Source of the DNA: Anseranas semipalmata
Taxonomy: Eukaryota; Chordata; Aves; Anseriformes; Anseranatidae
DNA: 64,000 nt
NCBI GenBank assembly: GCA_013399115.1
Contig: VXAA01002967.1
Location: 379,429-443,428, forward strand
Direction of reading: 5' to 3'
Each line of letters opens with the position of its first letter. The stretch's first letter is position 1. The notes beneath the pieces are model-generated. The model did not search any database and had not been told where the DNA came from. It saw nothing but the letters and a program-made list of their open reading frames with translations. The translations under genes were made by a program, and so were the position numbers. Below, piece by piece: positions 24,971 to 36,700 of this stretch.

Positions 24971-25789
24971 AATTAAGTCTTTTAAAAAGATGGCATGACT
25001 GCACCTACATGGACAGGAAGTTGCCAAAAAGTTGTGGTCACTGGAAGCAGAGGAGGCATTCCAGCAGAAAGATATATGTATACATGTTATTTTCATGCTG
25101 CCTTTCTCAGAGGATCTGTTGATGGCCAGTGGTGGGACAATGTACTGGAAAAAACTCTGAACCGATCCAGTGCAGCAGTGCTTGCATTCCCTTCTCTGCC
25201 ATTCTTTTCTCTTCGAAATGCTTTGGGGGTTGTGACATTTGATGCCTACAGACGGGATCTCTTCTTGCTGTGATGGTGAGAGGAAAGAACTGTTACCCTG
25301 TCCTCCCGGGTGCTCCAGTCCAACCTGACCACCTCTGTTCTGGAAGGGAGAGATTCATTTATTTATTATATTTAAACATTCACAGTAATGCAGCTTCATA
25401 GAGGGATTTTTCTCATATTCTGTGTCTTTAAAAGCTACTCAAATTTCAAAAATTGCTTTGGTCAAATGAGCATGATGGTTTTGTACATACATACCAAATT
25501 TTCAAAAATATTTGAGCTGTTACTTTAATTCATGGACAAGGTTTCTATTGCTAGATTGTTTTATAATTCATATATTAGCCAATCAGGAAATGCAGGGCTG
25601 AAGTTGAAATTCTCCATCAGGAAAACTAGAGTGCTTTAATTTAGTCTAGTAGCAGTGACATGGAGAAAGTCTGAACATACAGGCAGTTTTGGTTACACTG
25701 TCTCGAAGTTTTCTTGTTATGATGTAAGGATGCAAGACAAATACCACAGTGAATAAAGACCTTTTCTTAAACATGAATATCACGAGGAG

Positions 25790-25824
25790 CATCCATATGT
25801 AAGCCTCACACATCCATATGTAAG
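25790..25824. repeat. 14-bp direct repeat
   Basis: CATCCATATGTAAG occurs at 25790-25803 and again at 25811-25824. The second copy abuts the CR1 scrap that follows. Confidence 0.85.
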
Positions 25825-25825
25825 A

Positions 25826-25892
25826 TTGGAAGTGGCCTGCAGAGGTCTCTGGTCCAGCCCCTGCTCAGAGCAGGTCCAGGTAAAGCAGGTTT
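25826..25892 (-). mobile_element. CR1 3'-end scrap, minus strand
   Basis: 'ttggaagtggcctgcagagg', then 'tctggtccagcccctgctca', then 'gagcaggt' and 'aaagcaggt' follow the order of the reverse complement of the CR1 3' UTR. The fragment is short and diverged, with no coding part. Confidence 0.6.
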
Positions 25893-27769
25893 GTCTATAA
25901 AGTAGCGAGCAACTAAGTTTTTCCATGTATGGCTTACAATTCTTAAAGTAAATTCCTGAGTTTTTCTGTACATCTAGTGCTGCAAGATGGTTTCAATTTT
26001 GTTGTGGTTTTAGCAATACAGAAAATTGGTGCATTACACAAGAAAGTGAGGAGAAATGCCACAGTCTTCTCCTCCATAGCTGTGAGGGTGTATCACCAGT
26101 TTAATTGAAAGAAAATGGGAGTATTCGTAAAATACTCCAGAAAATTATTTTTAAGGGATAATATCTATTCCACAGTGTTTGTTTTTTGTTTGTATGGTAT
26201 CATCTGCACTGATGGGTAAGATCTTGTATGTGACTGCTTTTTAGAAAATACTTGTCAACTAATCACATCCTTTCTGGTATCCCCTTGATGGCTATGGCTC
26301 ATGGGACATTAGCCATCAAATAAGGATCATCTTTTCAACTCTGGGATTGTAACTCTAGCATACGGAGCTAATTGGATTTGGGAACAGGAGCAGAGGAGAT
26401 TTGTTTCAGGGCTAATATGCCATAGTAGTGCAGCTACACAGTGTGGTTTTGTTTATTCGGTTGTGCATGCATAGCATTGAGCAGGAGCAAGATGCTACAT
26501 TGGTTAAGCAGTAAGTGGTTAAACACAGTACTCAGGCTTGCATTTTTAAGTGGGATTTTCTGAAATGTCTTTTGAAGTGCCACAATGCCATCTACTGGCT
26601 CACTTTCCTGTGTTTTTTCCCCAAAGGGGAGTTTCTTTCATACACAGGCTTATATATGAGGCTTATATGATATTTTTAAATGGCAAAATAAACAAGCTGG
26701 CACAGAATGAACAAGATATTTTTTGTAACATGTATACATTAAAGAACAAAATACATCACGTATTAAATAATCAATTCTAATCTCTTGCCAGTTAATCTTA
26801 CTCTCCTTTTGTTAAAAGTAACTCTGAGGTGATTAGTACTTCAAGGCAACGAAGGGATCTCAGCTTTCTGTTTATATCCCTCATAGTAGCTTTTGTGCAA
26901 GTAGTTTTCTGTCTATAGTTGGTCAGTTTCCCTTTTTGTTTCAATGTTTTCATACAGACAGATAAAAGCTAAGAAGTATGTAACCTGCCAAGAAACAAAA
27001 AATGGGAAGTGTCATATTAGAAATTATTTCTGGCAGGATTTTCCACTGACAAAATCCTAGATTCAATATACTTCCCCTTAATCGACTTTTTTTTTTTTTC
27101 CTGAAGTGTGTTTAAACAATCTTTTCAAGGTTCAGCAGCAAACTTCCAAGGACCAAAGCTTCATAGACTTTCTAACAACTTCTACAGAGAGGAATGTATT
27201 AGAAAATACTATTCTCAGTATCAGGCTGCTCATAAATGAGCTGTGGGAAGTTGCAGGAAGTTTTGATGGGTTCTTGTTCCCAACCAGTCTGCTTGATGCT
27301 ACCTGTGGGAGTAACCCTCCATCTTCCACTAGCTGCCAGAAGAAATGAATGGGCAAATATAAAATAATCTTCTGAAAAAACAATAAATATGGGTAAACAC
27401 TGTTATTTGTAGTTTCACTGCTTGCTTTGTCTTGAAAGTTTTCCTCACTAATTGGTTATTTTGTTTGTCTTCATAAACTAGTTCTTCAGTTTTAATTTGA
27501 TTTTCCCCCTCCACATTCAGTTTTTCCGAACAAAAATGTTTCATACTCCTGCCTTTCTTCAATCTAGTTAGGACATTTGTAACGGCTTGTAGCATTTGGA
27601 TTGTTTTTCAACTGGGTTTGTTACTCACTGTAGCATACCTCCAGAGTCATTATTCTACACAACACAGCCAGAAAAAAAATCCTCGCTGCTTCCTAAATGG
27701 CATGCAATGAAGGTAAATACGGACACCTCCACCCTTTCTGGCCTTTACCCTTCTCTCCCTCTGACATTC
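25893..27769. other. Unique AT-rich DNA upstream of a CpG island
   Basis: No repeat family or exon recognised. GC content rises abruptly from about 27720 into the CpG island. Confidence 0.55.
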
Positions 27770-28160
27770 AGGAGGTCGAGCGTATCTTGCCAGCCCCGGT
27801 TTTTATCTCTGCTGCCGGCGCTCCCGTGTTTGTGCTGCTGGAGGAGCCCCGCTGCCTTTCCAGCTGGCAGGGGCCGGGCGTGCTCGGGCTCCTGCTCGCT
27901 TGCGGCCGTCGGCTGGCGTGCTGTACGCTGGGAGCGGCGAAGCTGAAGCCATGGCGCTTGGCACCCACCTTGGTTTTTGTCATATGAACGATCCCCGTGG
28001 GGAAGGCTGCGCTCGGGAGCTCGTCTCGTTAGCTCGTCTCGTTAGCGGTGCGGGCTTCCCGCTCGTTCCCAAACCGTCCACCCACGGGCCGCGTGGCAGC
28101 TCTGCGGAGGGGAGAGCCCTCGTGGTGCTCTCGCCGCTGCGCCGTTCGGTTTTGGCCGGG
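27770..28160. promoter_or_regulatory. CpG island, probable promoter
   Basis: About 390 bases with roughly forty CpG dinucleotides by eye, bounded on both sides by CpG-poor AT-rich DNA. In vertebrates such islands are usually unmethylated and mark transcription starts, often without a TATA box. No TATA box is evident here and direction cannot be fixed. A donor-like TAA/GTAAGG at 28312 would fit a plus-strand first exon. The island contains a 13-bp tandem duplication at 28019-28044. Confidence 0.6.
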
Positions 28161-28349
28161 GTGTTTTGTTTGAGGAGTGCTCGAATATGTCCTGTGCAGA
28201 AGGGGAGAGGTTGCTCCCTGGCTATATTTGGCGTAACTGCTAGCCTCTCGCTGCTAATTGTTATTGCTGCTGAGAAATGCCAGGGCAAGCCTCTACTTAG
28301 CGTGACATTAAGTAAGGGAGAATTGGCAAAACCAGAAGAGCAAACATGA
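27951..28349 (+). CDS. Possible 132-aa open reading frame in a CpG island
   Basis: The product is unrecognised. The frame starts at an ATG in the context GAAGCCATGG, with G at -3 and G at +4, close to the Kozak optimum. It lies inside the CpG island, where a transcription start is expected, and runs 132 codons to a TGA. Residues 1-85 are G/P/R/S-rich, as any frame through a CpG island tends to be. At about residues 89-108 there is a hydrophobic run (SLAIFGVTASLSLLIVIAA core) long enough for one membrane span, followed by a short polar tail. High GC lowers stop-codon frequency, so a chance frame is quite possible. It could also be a first exon ending at the donor-like site at 28312. Confidence 0.2.
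   Translation: MALGTHLGFCHMNDPRGEGCARELVSLARLVSGAGFPLVPKPSTHGPRGSSAEGRALVVLSPLRRSVLAGVFCLRSARICPVQKGRGCSLAIFGVTASLSLLIVIAAEKCQGKPLLSVTLSKGELAKPEEQT
28019..28044. repeat. 13-bp tandem duplication
   Basis: AGCTCGTCTCGTT occurs twice without spacing (28019-28031 and 28032-28044), inside the CpG island and inside the 132-codon frame. The 13-base unit is not a multiple of three, so a change in copy number would shift that frame. Confidence 0.95.
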
Positions 28350-29384
28350 TTATTTTATACCATGTTTTCTATTAAATCTTTTTTTTTCTCCTGTTAACTG
28401 TCCTGTGATATTGCAAAGAAGGAAGAACTAATTAAGCCAGTTGCTGAAAATGTTTTGCCACCCACGCTAGTGAAAAGAACTTTGTGTACAGAATTAGCTT
28501 TCACCAGCTGTGCTAAACCCAGCAATTTATCTTAGCCAAAAAAAAGGAAAAGGCGCTGCTATAGTTTATTCCAATTAAACAAGTAAATGTAAGATATACC
28601 CTTTATCCACACAAACATACGTATCTTCTGCTCAAGAGCTGGAGGGTTTGCAAATAATTATTTTCTCCCTCATTAATGTTTGTGAAAAGGGCTGGGCTGA
28701 GGAGCACTGGGAAATTAACCTGTTTGTGCACAGGACGCGTTCAACAAGCAAGTCGCACGCGAGCTAGCCAACTGAAGCATGGTTTGCTGAGAGGACACTG
28801 GCCAGCAGCTGAGCCCATGCAAGCCTCAGGGCTTGGCTCCAGCTCTGCGCGGTGCTGAGCGCTGTTTGCCTCGGTGCTGGAGGCAGGGAGGGTGGCTCCT
28901 GCCCCGGGTATCCCCGGTGCTGGGTGGTGAGAGGCTGCAGGAGGACGGCAGTCTCCCCACCTTCACATGCAGTGTCTTGTCGTGACAGAGCGGTTCCCTG
29001 AGTCTGCGATTACAGCCTCTGCTGAGACTGCCTCACGGCATTTGTTGACTCGGGTGTTGTTTGGAAACTGAGCTGAACTGGAGAATTTGTCTCCGGTGCC
29101 CATACTACGGTCTTTATACAGCGATAACTTACAGTCACAAACCTCGACTGAAATTCAGGAAATCCATCCTCAGTCCTAAAGCATCAATGTCCTTCTCACC
29201 TGCTCCCTACTCAGGTTTTGAAGAGTTTAGACAGTCCAGGCAATGTTTTTTCTCCAGCTGCATTTCCAAATGCTGAAGTCTTTGATTCCCAAGAGCTAGA
29301 CAGACCACTTCTGGTCCCCTGAGGATATGAAAACAAGGATGTTTTGTGCTTTATACCGCTTCCATTGCAACTCTTCCCCCCCCC
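28350..29384. other. CpG-island shore, no gene supported
   Basis: Unique DNA with a second, weaker GC rise at about 28680-28960 that contains scattered CpGs and three CGGTGCTG-type strings. No exon is supported. Confidence 0.5.
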
Positions 29385-29424
29385 NNNNNNNNNNNNNNNN
29401 NNNNNNNNNNNNNNNNNNNNNNNN
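29385..29424. other. Assembly gap (40 N) at a homopolymer
   Basis: The gap is flanked by nine C on the left and six A on the right, so it is a sequencing dropout at low-complexity sequence. Frames that cross it are artefacts. Confidence 1.
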
Positions 29425-30251
29425 AAAAAAGGAAAAACTCTTCAAAGTGCAGGTCACATTCAGGTGTGGGATTTGGAGATACTAAAACACAAATGACAGC
29501 TGAGCAAGAAAAAAAGAAATCCTTGGATATCCTCCATCAGAGAAAGTCAGATAAACAAGGAAATTATCTTTGTGATTCTGTCAGGAACAGATGACTGTAG
29601 TTTAGTAATATGTTAGAATTTTGCCAAAAAAGGAAGTCTTGCTAGTGCAGAAAAATAAAAGCTCTTCTTCCTTTCCTAATACATTTACAGATCAGCTAAA
29701 TGCTGAATTAGCCTCAGCAACAGGGACTTGACATGTAAATATTTAAATAGATGAGGTGCTTCTTTCTGGGTGAAGATACAGATTGAATCAAAAGCATCCA
29801 ACAGAAAATTTGTCTTGGAAATAGGAATATATTTTCTGAAGATAAATTCAGTTATTTCTGCTCTTTCAAATTTAATTTTATCACTTTTATGTGCACACAG
29901 GTAAGCTCAGCCTATAATCACGTCTGAGGTATGTGTAAGGTAGCATCAGTGCGGAGAAAGAGACATGGAACCTTAAAGTTGTTCCTCATGTAAAAATAAG
30001 TTTAATCCTCAGTTTTATCAAAGCTTTAGTTTTCTTGAAGGATAGAAAAAGAGTTTCTCTGTGCCTTATGTGTTGGAAAAATGTGTCTGGTATAGGATTG
30101 GCTTTTTCTTTTTTCCAAAATGTTGAAAGACTTGTTACTTTGAAAGGGTATTAAAGCATCTGCCAGCTTTACAAAACGCAGTGTACCTGGTGCCATCCTG
30201 TAACCGGCACTAGCAATCTCAGTGAGGACAATGTGGAGTCTTGAAGTAAAC

Positions 30252-30272
30252 AAATAATAATAATAATAATAA
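30252..30272. repeat. (AAT)7 microsatellite
   Basis: AATAATAATAATAATAATAA, seven near-perfect units. Confidence 0.95.
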
Positions 30273-32226
30273 GCAGCAAATAATTAAACTGTGGTTAATA
30301 TACATTCGTGTAAAAAGTCAGCAGCTCACTGTGTCTTCCACCTCCCAAAATATAACGTCAACAGCAGATAAAAACATGTTTTTTAAACATTGTTGTGGCT
30401 CAAAGGCCGTTAGCAAAATACAGTATTTTACTGGATATAGTGCAAAACGTGTATTTTGAGAAGGTGGCTGTTGTATTATACTACTCTTAAAAGTAAGGCA
30501 GGCACTCCCGCTGACTTTGGTTAATTTTGCTTCTGCAGTTGCTACAAAACAGAGGATTCTCTGTGTATGGTTTGGGCATTTGCATACCAAACATGTCAGC
30601 GTTACCAGAGTACCTGTTACACCACACTCAGCACAGTGTTATCCAGGTCTTTGTCTAGCTCTCTGTATTTTCAAATACCAATGTTCTGTACACCTTTTCT
30701 TGCCGTGCTCAGCATCTTAGCCAAGTGATTGTTCTGTTCTGCATACTATGCTCAGAAGAGTTCAGGCTGTATTAAGTTTCTCCCCCAAACCACATGGGAC
30801 TGACTCTTTAGAAAAGCTGCTGCTTCTGCATTTGGCTTTCCAAAGAGTTTGATCTGCTCTGTGGAGGTAGAGGTTTCATATATAAACGAGAGAGGTAAGG
30901 CAGGATGCTGAAATAGGTTAGCAGGTAACAAAGAGGAAGAGGAGAGGTGTGAGCCTGGAGACTGCCAGGACGTGGAAAGCATGAAGGGATCTCTCTGGGC
31001 CAGAGAGTTATCTCCAGGTCAGTCTGCAGATCTGTTTCTTCTTTGGATGCGTCTCATCTCCAGCCTTCACCTGGCTGTTTCAGCCCAGATCAGTCGCTGC
31101 TTGCATCCCTGCGACCCAGTCTGTCATCTGTAGAGGGATGCCTCTTCCCCCTTTGCAGCAGGCTGCTGTCCCTGCCGTCTGCTGTTTTGCCCTGCCTGCT
31201 TTTAAGACTGCATTTTGCTCCTCACGTTCGCTTTTTCTGTAGGCCAAGAGGCTTGCAGGAAATAAGAGAATTGAAACAGTGTGGCTTTACTGAAGGAGCA
31301 TATGATGTTGTTCCAGTGTTTTTCTTTCTGTTTAGGACCCTTACTTGTTCTTTTGAGCTATATTAAGTGTGTCGCTATTTGGAGCAAAGGCCCTGTCTGT
31401 CATGTCCACGTTGTCTGTAAGGAGAGCAGCATGTCTGTGTAATTAAAAAAAAAAATGAAGAGAAATGTCTCCAAAATCATATAATTTCTTCTATACTAAT
31501 TCTAGCTCAGAAGAACTGAAATAACCTGTGTTTAAACTGTGTTTAAGGAGCCAGATGCAGTTTTTCAACACTCTTTCCTAAGCAAAAATAAGTAAGGCTG
31601 CTGTGACAGCATTTATTATCAACACGAAGATTTGGTAAAGCACTGAACAGTTATTGATGAGTTTTTGGTTTGCTGTTTGGGTTTAATTACTGTGCGCCAC
31701 ATTGGTGTATTTATTATTGCATTACAAAGTCATTTCAAAAATTGCTGTCTATATTTATTTAAAAGCCATTAAACTGGCTTTAGTTAATATGGAAAATATT
31801 TATGATAAAGTGTGTTGTGTATAGCGTATCTGATTTTAGGCATGTGAAAAAAAAAATAATTCTTCATAATTACAATAATATCCACTTCACTTACATTTCC
31901 AGTAGGATTGCAAATTGCTCGACATCATCCAACAGGAAAGATAGTAGGTAAACAACTTACAACCCTGTTGCTGGCTCTTAAAAGTAATCATTATTCTTGT
32001 ACATTTCTGTTCTTGCCAGCATTCGCTTAATACGCATTTTATAGTCATAGTGCAAGGAAATAGGAAAGGGCAACTTTTCCACATGGTGTTAGAGGCCAAG
32101 ATCACCAGCAGTATATGCAATATACTGCAGTGTCATCACTGGATTTTCTTCCTAGCTGAGGTTTAGCAGTGTACCTGTAAGACAAACCCGTCAACTTCTC
32201 AGGTGCAACAAGACAAACCAATCTGA

Positions 32227-32304
32227 TTATTTTATATTATTATATATTATATATTATTATTATTATATGATTTTTATATATTTTTATATATATATACACA
32301 CACA
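32227..32304. repeat. AT-rich microsatellite cluster
   Basis: About 78 bases of A and T, with TATTA, (TAT)n and (TA)n units passing into a short (CA)n at the right end. The first 60 bases contain several small self-complementary TATAATATA-like strings. Confidence 0.9.
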
Positions 32305-32466
32305 TGATATGGGTGTATTAATAAACAGGACTTTTTTCCCTTTTCTCCATAATAACAGTGAAAATGCATGTGTGATTCCTGGCTGTAGTAAGGGAACCAT
32401 TTCTTCCCTGCAAGCAAATTTGCAACAAAAGAGAGAAGATTGCTATGTTTACGTAGAGACTGTTTT

Positions 32467-32526
32467 CTGTGTGTGTGTGTATGTGTGTGTGTATAAAATA
32501 ACCTATATATATATTTATATATATAG
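32467..32526. repeat. (TG)n and (TA)n compound microsatellite
   Basis: (TG)n with one A interruption (32467-32493) is followed by ATAAAATAACC and then (TA)n with one extra T (32503-32526). Confidence 0.9.
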
Positions 32527-33102
32527 ATGTGTTTAATAGGCAGAGCCATCTGTAGTGCATCAGCTTCAGTTATCATCTGCATTTCTCTAAGAAGAAACAA
32601 GAAATGTTTTTTTTACTGCTCCCATGATGACCCTCTCAGGAAATCAATTTTTAAATAATTGAGAGCTAAAGGAATCAGTTGCTCATGATGTTTTCATATT
32701 CCTGTGCTGTGGTGGCACTTGCACGTGTTTAGACGTTGTCTTTACCAATAACATGATTCTACATCGAGTAAGAGTGTCATTACCATCTCCTGTTAGGCTG
32801 CTCCTGCTTTTGTCTATCACAGAAGAATAAACGGTGTGAAAAATCCCTGTGTCTGGTTTGCCTTTGTGGGTGGAAAACTGTTCCCAAGAGATTACTTCAG
32901 AAACTGTTTTTAAGTGAGGATAGTTATTAAATAAACACTGTTAATTTTTTTCTGTTTTTACAAATGGGGTGATCCATAGAAGGGACAGAGAAGGGAAAAC
33001 ACGTTGGAAGCATGCAAGGGTAGTTTCTCCAGGCACCATCTCATCAATGGATTAACAGTTGATTTAAACAAACACACAATAGGAAATAAAGTTTCTGTGG
33101 GG

Positions 33103-33707
33103 AGGTTTGATCAGGAACAGTGTGGCCAGCAGGACTCGGGATGTGATAGTCCCCTTGTACTCGGCTCTGGTGAGGCTGCACCTCGAGCACTGTGTTCAGT
33201 TTTGGGCCCCTCACTACAGGAAGGACATCGAGGTGCTGGAGCGGGTCCAGAGAAGGGCAACGAAGCTGGTGAGGGGTCTGGAGAACAAGTCCTACGAGGA
33301 GCGGCTGAGGGAGCTGGGGTTGTTTGGCCTGGAGAAGAGGAGACTCAGGGGCGACCTGATCGCTCTCTACAGGTACCTTAAAGGAGGCTGTAGCGAGGTG
33401 GGGATTGGTCTCTTCTCCTACGTGTCAAGTGATAGGACGAGGGGGAATGGGCTGAAGTTGCACCAGGGGAGGTTTAGGTTAGATATTAGGAAAAATTTCT
33501 TTACTGAAAGGGTTGTGAGGCATTGGAACAGGCTGCCCAGGGAAGTGGTTGAGTCACCATCCCTGGAGGTATTCAAAAGACGTTTGGATGCAGAGCTTGG
33601 AGACATGGTCTAGTGGAGGGCTGGTTAGTGTTAGGTCATAGGTTGGACTAGGTGATCTTGAAGGTCTCTTCCAACCTGGAGGATTCTGTGATTCTGTGTG
33701 ATTCTGT
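33103..33707 (+). mobile_element. CR1 LINE, 5'-truncated, well preserved
   Basis: A plus-strand CR1 copy of about 600 bp. It covers the C-terminal third of ORF2, the short 3' UTR ('aggtgatcttgaaggtctct' followed by 'tccaacc') and a tail with two perfect ATTCTGTG units plus a partial third at 33683-33707. CR1 is a self-propagating non-LTR retrotransposon whose copies are usually 5'-truncated during target-primed reverse transcription. The 5' break lies near 33103-33110. The frame is unbroken, so this is the youngest-looking copy in the window. Confidence 0.95.
33107..33613 (+). pseudogene. CR1 ORF2 C-terminal fragment, frame intact
   Basis: 168 codons are open up to the element's own stop (ending ELGDMV). 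The order of blocks matches the region downstream of the CR1 reverse transcriptase: [72 protein letters not shown], then [17 protein letters not shown]. The first codon of the open region is not ATG. The endonuclease domain and the catalytic reverse transcriptase motifs are missing through 5' truncation, so it cannot move by itself. Absence of stops and frameshifts across about 500 bp points to a comparatively recent insertion. Confidence 0.9.
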
Positions 33708-36700
33708 AATTATGCTGCACGCAGAGAGATTAATAAACACCCAAAACATCATTAGGAGACGGTACTTTATCTTTTGCTCCATTGAGCACTTCATTTGCTC
33801 CCCATACAAATCTTACATTGATTTTGCTTGGGAAGTGATGGTAAAAAAATGCCATTATGAATATCTGTAGTCATTTGCATTTATTTACATAAAAACATAC
33901 ATAATTGCAATTAGGAAGATCATGTTTTCCATGTGCTGGGAAACTCAGTCAAGATATGCCAATAGCTGTGCAAGGTGCTAAGATGCTGTCAAGGGTTGAG
34001 ACCTAAATTGGTGTTTTCCTTCTTAGGTGTCAGTCCTGCTAAGAGATTACAAGCCAGATTTCTTCTTGTTTTGACTTCACATTTGTTTGCTGAAGCTGTG
34101 GCCATCCTTTTTCAGAGCCACCTGCATGGGTGTGCACCTTGGTGGTACATTGCCACTTCCTGTTGGCTGTTACCCTTGCTCAGATCTGCTCTGTAGCTAC
34201 TTCCCTGAGTAACTTTGGGGCATTCTGATTGAAATTTGTCAGGGACACGCAAGCAGGTAGCTAGTGGTTGGGAGACTGTCAGGTTTGGCAGGAAGATAAT
34301 GATGAGTGGTTTGGGGACAATGGCAAGAAATACCTTGTTCTGCTGGCTCAGCAGGATTTGTGAGTGCTCATGGTTGGTTTGTCACTCAATTACAATTCTG
34401 TCAATTACATGGGAAAAACAGGTGCCTGGCCACCTTTGTCCTAAGGAGGAAAAATTTGGTGGTTATTAAAGTGGACAGGCATTTTGAATATATGCAGAGC
34501 TGTCACGGAGAGATGCCATCATACCTTTCAGAGCAGAACCATGCACTCTAAAAGGACTGACGCAAGTTAGAAAATTTTTTAAAACCTGGTCACCTTGTTT
34601 TCAGATGTGCAGAAATAGGAGCAGTCACTTCTCCCTCAGCTCTGAGCAGCAAACCGAGATCTTCATGTGGATAAGAACCACAAGACATGCCACATACCTT
34701 CAGAAGCTGAAGAAGATCCTGCAGTATTTAGCAAGCAGTGGCAATGCAAGATCTAATCCACTGGCTTTGTCAGATAGGAAGGCAGCCCCTGGGGTTCAGG
34801 CCCACTCCCAGTTTGCCACTGTCCCCCTGTAGCTGTATGGCATACACACCCCATACACACCTCTAAGATTGTTATCTTGGGAAAACCTTTCCTACTTACC
34901 TTTTTCCTAATAGCTGTGGAAGGTTCCATGAAGTAGCTTCTTCCTGGGATCACTGCTGCCTGCCACAAGTAAGGGAAAGCACTGTTTCCAAGCGAACACA
35001 CAACCACCTAATAATAACCAGAGAACGGTTGTGCTATAGGATGAATCGGTGCTTACTGTTCAGTAATTTCTTTTCCCCCATTTGTTGCCTCGCTTACATC
35101 CACCGACAAATCTCCTGAAACCATGGCTTGTCCTGAATTCAGGCGGAAGGCAAGATTAACTTGTTCATGTTCACAAGAAAAAAGTGACTGTGTAGAACAG
35201 TACTAAATCTTTGAACAAGGATACGTTGTCAGGTTTTGAGAGCTGGACATGTCATGCTGATTTTTAAAGTACAGAATTTTTCAGGCAGAATTGAATCATC
35301 GAGTACGGGATCATCATGACATAGGAGCCATTCAGTAAGATCTGAAAAGCAGCTTTATATTTCTATTGATTGTCTTCTCCTGATGACAAAGTGGTTCTTT
35401 ATTGTGCATTCTTTCCTGCAGAATTAAATTGTACCATTACCTTACAGGGGTAAATAAAATTACGGGCAATGAGGTTGCCGAGCAAATGGTAGAGCCTTTT
35501 TCCACAACAGTTTCCTGTGATTAATGAAAATGCTGTGACACTGACCTCTACGCTGGCTTCCAGCCATCTGCCAGAGGAGTAAATAGCATGCAGTATATAA
35601 ACTAAACGCACATACATGGTGAAGTAAGAACGCGATAGATAGCTGCTTAACTCTTTAAAAGCTTTGGGAGGATGATCCACGTTTAAATGCTTTCTTTAGA
35701 CTTAACTTCCATAAGGGCATAGTAGGAATGTTATTTCGATTCGGAGGGTTAATGAATGTCCGTGTGTCAATACTGTTGCAGTCTTTCTGCTGATGCAGTT
35801 GATGTTTATAGATGTGAATTTTTCAACAGCTATAAATGGAACATGTGTTTGTTTTGTCTGAAGTGCATGGGAAACATTGAAAGGCTTGATCATAATGTTA
35901 GAAATTCAAGGCTAGCGGTTAAAAAAAAAAAAGCTTAAGTTTCAAAGTTCAGCTTAAAATGTCATGGAATAGATTCTGGAAGTGAGGCAACAGAGCACGT
36001 CAGCTGCAGCAGACTACCAAAGACAGAATGGCACGGCGTTACTGACTGCACTCACTGAAATGCGTGCATTCCTGTGGGTTATTGAGGAAGCAGCTCAACA
36101 CACACATCTGTGACTTCACTGTGTTCAAGTCAAGAGGTACCGCAGTAGGTAATACCGCCTCTTGGCACAGGGACAGAAAACAGCAGCTTTGAGCTTTCTC
36201 CTGCAAAGACATGCGCCCTGGCTGAGTATGACTGACTGAGAAGTCACGTACTTGGCCTCATCCGTCTGCCCAGTGGGTGAAGAAAAAATTGCAATTCAGG
36301 TTTCAGCAGTTTTGCAATCTCTCTGAGCCACCCATTAAATTTGCTGGACTGTGTGGGAAAGGATTAAAGATTCTTTAAGGTCCAAAACTCACGATACAAA
36401 AATCAAGTACTACAGCATGGTTTGTGGTAAGGCAGCAACTAAAGTATATAGCCTGCCGGATAACCCAGAAGAAGCGAGTTCTGTTTGGTGACACTTGCTG
36501 ACGGCTTAAAATTTCTGTTGGTAACACATGACACAGTTATGTGTGGCCTTTGTTTTAAATATTCAATATGCAACATACTTCATAAGTTAGTTCAAAAATA
36601 ATCAGAGTTGTTCATATGCTGTTACTGACTTAGTTCTGAATGCCAAAAGAGTGGAATATTTGTTGGCAAGGGGAACTACTGTTCCTTTAAGAATGGCTCA

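Larger units (their letters stand above)
29425..33100. other. Unique DNA with microsatellites
   Basis: No exon or repeat family apart from the simple repeats listed separately. A more GC-rich patch near 31040-31250 lacks CpG enrichment and recognisable coding content. Confidence 0.55.

Noticed and set aside
27596..27987. Other frames of 96-116 codons overlapping the first CpG island
   Set aside because: They are alternative frames of the same GC-rich DNA with poor start context. GC-rich sequence lacks stops in several frames at once.
27980..28288. 102-codon minus-strand frame in the CpG island
   Set aside because: Antisense shadow of the same GC-rich segment, with P/R/S-rich composition only.
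29346..29594. 82-codon frame crossing the 40-N gap
   Set aside because: Depends on undetermined bases. The sequence on either side is homopolymer or unremarkable.
32274..32600. 108-codon minus-strand frame near 32.3 kb
   Set aside because: Built largely from (CA)n and (TA)n microsatellites; low complexity.
33061..33740. Target-site duplication around the 33.1-kb CR1
   Set aside because: No matching direct repeat was seen on the two sides. CR1 commonly inserts without one, so its absence is not informative.
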